Assembly: GCA_011321895.1 (NCBI GenBank) | Contig: DROK01000033.1 | Span: forward strand, 1 to 16,610 | Direction: 5' to 3' | From: Thermodesulfatator atlanticus | GTDB taxonomy: Bacteria > Desulfobacterota > Thermodesulfobacteria > Thermodesulfobacteriales > Thermodesulfatatoraceae | DNA length: 16,610 nt | In this document: in pieces, positions 14,304-16,610 of the stretch | Position numbering within the stretch: position 1 is the first letter of the stretch | How the letters are laid out: every line of letters starts with the position of its first letter | Program-made: the position numbers and the translations under genes | Notes under the pieces: generated by a model | The model's input: the letters and a program-made list of their open reading frames with translations, nothing else | Databases searched by the model: none | What the model was told of the DNA's origin: nothing

Positions 14304-16406
14304 TTAAATTTTGAGGCGCCGGGCGTTTATGGCTACGATGACCGTGCTCAGGGACATAAGCACTGCGCCCAGGGCCGGGCTCAAAAGCACTCCATATTTG
14401 TAAAGGACCCCTGCGGCCAGGGGAATGGCCACGGCGTTATAACCCGTGGCCCAGAAGAGATTCTGGATCATCTTGCGGTAGGTAGCCCGGGCCAGGTCAA
14501 TAATGGAGACCACGTCCTCGGGATTGTTGCGTACCAGGACGATATCTGCGGTCTCGATAGCCACTTCAGTTCCGGCTCCGATTGCGACCCCTACGTCTGC
14601 CTCCGCTAAAGCGGGGGCATCGTTTACCCCGTCGCCGGTCATGGCCACGATCTCGCCACGGGCCTTGACTTCGCGGATCTTTTGGGCCTTTTCTTGCGGT
14701 AGGACTTCGGCGAAGAATTCATCCAGTCCCAGCTCTTCGGCCACCGCCTGGGCCACCCGCGCGTTATCTCCGGTAAGCATAAAGCATTTAAGCCCCCGGG
14801 CCTTCAGGGCCTTTATAGCAGCCCGCGATTCTGGCCGCACTCGATCTGAAAGGCCGATGGCCCCGACAAGCTTACCCTCCACCAAAACGAAAATTACCGT
14901 TTGGCCCTTGGCCGAGAGTTCCTCGGCCTCTTTAGGAAGATCAAGGCCCTTTTCCCGAAGATAACCCGGACTTACCACCAGGACTTCCCGGCCAGAAACC
15001 CTGCCCCGGGCTCCTCGCCCTGGAAGGGCCTTAAAGTCTTCCACCGGTTCGGTCTCTGGGGAAGCTTCCGCTACGGCCCGGGCAATGGGATGTTCGGAAT
15101 GGGTCTCCACCGAGGCGGCTAGGCGCAGGACCTCTTCCGGAGAAAAGCCCTCCCAGGAAAGGACCTTGGTTACCCCGAAACGGCCTTCGGTAAGGGTCCC
15201 GGTCTTGTCAAAGACCACCGCCGTAAGGTTACGGGCCCGTTCAAAGGCCGCCCGGTTACGGATAAGAAGCCCCCTCTTGGCGGCAAGGGCTGTGGAGACC
15301 GCCACCACCAGAGGTACCGCCAGCCCCAGGGCATGGGGGCAGGTGATGACCATCACCGTAACCGTACGCTCCAGGGAGAAGGCAAGGTCTTTGCGCATCG
15401 CTGCCCACCAGACCAAAAAGGTGAGCGCTCCTCCGGAAAGGGCGATTAGGGTGAGCCAGAAGGCCGCCCGGTTAGCGAGATCCTGAGTGCGGGATTTGCT
15501 CTCTTGCGCCTGGCGTACCAGCTCAATGACCTGAGAAAGGAAAGATTCCTTCCCAGTACGCGTGATTTCGACCACCAGAGAGCCTTCTCCGTTTATAGCC
15601 CCGCCGATGACTTCATCCCCGGGCTTCTTTTCTACCGGGCGAGACTCCCCGGTAAGCATGGCTTCGTTCACTGCACTTTGTCCTTCTAAGACCTGTCCGT
15701 CAGCCGGGATCTTTTCTCCGGGGCGTACCAGCACCCGGTCTCCAGGGCGCAAATCTTCAAGAGGGACCTCTTCGGTAGCGCCGTTCGGCAGCAGCCGGTG
15801 GGCCGTCGAGGGCATGAGCCGGGCCAGCTCCTCAAGGGCCCTTGAAGCCCCGAGGACCGAGCGCATTTCTATCCAGTGCCCAAGGAGCATGATGTCGATC
15901 AAGGTGGCAAGCTCCCAGAAAAAGACCTTGCCCGGGAGACCGAAGGTCACCAAGGAGCTATAAGCATAAGCCGTGGTGATGGCCACGGCGATGAGGGTCA
16001 TCATTCCCGGCCGGCGTTCACGAAGCTCGGAAAAAAGCCCCTTAAGGAAGGGCCAGCCTCCGTAAAAATAGACGGCACTGGCCAGCCCGAAGAGGAGATA
16101 ACGGTCCCCGGGAAAGGCCAAGGCCTCAAGTCCAAAGATCTTACGTAGCATGGGGGAGAGAAAGAGGATGGGAAGGGTAAGGACCAGGGAGACCCAGAAA
16201 CGGCGCCTAAAATCTTCTATCATATGGGCGTGGTGGGTAGGAGGATGTCTACCGTGACCCTTGTGAGTTTCGTGACCGTTGTGAGTGGTATGGGATGCGT
16301 GGACATGGCCTTCATGGAGCTTAGAGGAATGAGGAGCGTCTGGCTGGTGAGAAGATTTATGGGATGCGGCTGTTCTTTCAGCGTGGTGGTGATGTTCAGA
16401 AGTCAT
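14304..16406 (-). CDS. copB: Copper-exporting P1B-type ATPase, CopB type (CPH) with His-rich N terminus
   Basis: This 700-residue inner-membrane pump uses ATP to export copper from the cytoplasm. It carries the P-type landmarks TGES (252-255), DKTGT with phosphorylated D400, the HP motif (439-440), TGDN (545-548) and GDGVND (591-596). The transmembrane metal motif is CPH (356-358) rather than CPC, and later helices have YN (656-657) and MSLST (684-688), which mark the CopB (P1B-3) subgroup linked to Cu(II)/Cu(I). The N terminus has no CxxC heavy-metal domain but 19 His in the first 61 residues, a likely copper-binding tail. GGAG sits 6 nt before the ATG. It lies between a Met-rich small protein gene and the multicopper oxidase gene in one - strand operon. 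Confidence 0.95.
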   Translation of the reverse strand: MTSEHHHHAERTAASHKSSHQPDAPHSSKLHEGHVHASHTTHNGHETHKGHGRHPPTHHAHMIEDFRRRFWVSLVLTLPILFLSPMLRKIFGLEALAFPGDRYLLFGLASAVYFYGGWPFLKGLFSELRERRPGMMTLIAVAITTAYAYSSLVTFGLPGKVFFWELATLIDIMLLGHWIEMRSVLGASRALEELARLMPSTAHRLLPNGATEEVPLEDLRPGDRVLVRPGEKIPADGQVLEGQSAVNEAMLTGESRPVEKKPGDEVIGGAINGEGSLVVEITRTGKESFLSQVIELVRQAQESKSRTQDLANRAAFWLTLIALSGGALTFLVWWAAMRKDLAFSLERTVTVMVITCPHALGLAVPLVVAVSTALAAKRGLLIRNRAAFERARNLTAVVFDKTGTLTEGRFGVTKVLSWEGFSPEEVLRLAASVETHSEHPIARAVAEASPETEPVEDFKALPGRGARGRVSGREVLVVSPGYLREKGLDLPKEAEELSAKGQTVIFVLVEGKLVGAIGLSDRVRPESRAAIKALKARGLKCFMLTGDNARVAQAVAEELGLDEFFAEVLPQEKAQKIREVKARGEIVAMTGDGVNDAPALAEADVGVAIGAGTEVAIETADIVLVRNNPEDVVSIIDLARATYRKMIQNLFWATGYNAVAIPLAAGVLYKYGVLLSPALGAVLMSLSTVIVAINARRLKI

Positions 16407-16424
16407 TCATATCTCCTTTTGGAA

Positions 16425-16441
16425 GGCGGGCCAGGCCCGCC
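16425..16441 (-). repeat. Perfect GC-rich inverted repeat between the Met-rich gene and the copper ATPase gene
   Basis: GGCGGGCC, one A, then GGCCCGCC form a perfect 8-bp inverted repeat with a one-base centre, falling in the 44-bp gap between the two genes and 18 bp before the ATPase start codon. On the transcribed strand it is followed by TTCC rather than a U-run, so it may be an RNA stability or attenuation hairpin rather than a full terminator. Confidence 0.55.
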
Positions 16442-16450
16442 CTGGTGCCC

Positions 16451-16610
16451 CTAATTAGAACTTTGGGGCATCATCATTTCCCGGTGCATGGGGCATTTTT
16501 CCCGCATTTTGGCCCGAAATTTGTCCCATTCTTCCTGACTTACCTCTCCTTTTTCCATCTTTTGCGCCATGGCCTCCATTTCTTCGGCCATCTCGCGCAT
16601 CATCTGGGCC
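16451..16610 (-). CDS. C-terminal part of a Met-rich small protein, 5' end outside the window
   Basis: The last 52 codons of a - strand gene are present, running off the window edge and ending in TAG at 16453-16451. The visible part is very Met- and charge-rich (motifs MMREMAEEMEAMAQKMEKGE and CPMHREMMMPQ), with one Cys and one His in the CPMH segment, and looks helical. Being first in line before a CPH copper ATPase and a multicopper oxidase, a copper-binding or chaperone role is plausible, Met clusters being common ligands of Cu(I) in such proteins. I do not recognise a family, and whether it has a signal peptide cannot be seen. Confidence 0.75.
   Translation of the reverse strand, partial: AQMMREMAEEMEAMAQKMEKGEVSQEEWDKFRAKMREKCPMHREMMMPQSSN

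Noticed and set aside
14503..15963. Several long + strand frames opposite the copper ATPase gene
   Set aside because: They are low-complexity Ser/Arg/Pro-rich shadows caused by the codon use of a GC-rich gene.
16425..16441. Intrinsic transcription terminator
   Set aside because: The perfect hairpin is not followed by a U-run on the transcribed strand and lies inside an evident operon.

Overview
The window looks like chromosomal DNA of a Gram-negative, moderately GC-rich, probably thermophilic bacterium. Outer-membrane proteins (a TonB-dependent receptor and a CopB-like beta-barrel domain) show the Gram-negative envelope. Genes are tightly packed with many overlaps, and the protein style and the CobN plus CbiZ combination would fit the Desulfobacterota/Thermodesulfobacteriota. 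That placement is an inference from style only; there is no rRNA or other marker to fix it.

Region 1 (about 41-8482, mostly + strand) is a corrinoid (vitamin B12) locus. A large cobalamin riboswitch (41-315), followed by a leader that can fold in mutually exclusive ways (321-432), precedes a BtuB-like TonB-dependent receptor (437-2335). It is followed with 1 nt spacing by a metal-dependent-looking TIM-barrel protein of unknown function (2337-3344), which overlaps a CobN-type cobaltochelatase large subunit (3334-6828). A small, AT-rich RelE/RelB-type toxin-antitoxin pair on the - strand (6817-7265) separates this operon from cbiZ (7340-8482), an adenosylcobinamide amidohydrolase used in corrinoid salvage and remodelling, here with an extra C-terminal domain. 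Together these genes suggest uptake of corrinoids, removal of foreign lower ligands and some corrin/metal step.

Region 2 (8475-12220) is a signalling and recognition segment. A - strand protein made of two tandem DUF1566 (Lcl C-terminal) modules lies divergent to a PP2C phosphatase (9625-10392). The phosphatase overlaps by 8 bp a transmembrane Ser/Thr kinase whose outer domain resembles formylglycine-generating enzyme/sulfatase-modifying factor (10385-12220). The DUF1566 and FGE-like domains are both associated with the C-type-lectin-like fold, so a linked surface-sensing module is plausible.

Region 3 (12155-16610, - strand) is a copper-resistance operon, read from the right end: a partial Met-rich small protein, a His-rich CPH-type copper-exporting P1B ATPase (CopB type), and a multicopper oxidase (CopA/PcoA type) fused at its C terminus to a CopB-like beta-barrel domain. 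Its 3' end overlaps the kinase gene by 66 bp, tail to tail. No gene-free stretch exceeds 300 bases except the first 436 bases, which are filled by the riboswitch and its leader. I see no tRNA, rRNA, CRISPR array, insertion sequence or convincing intrinsic terminator.
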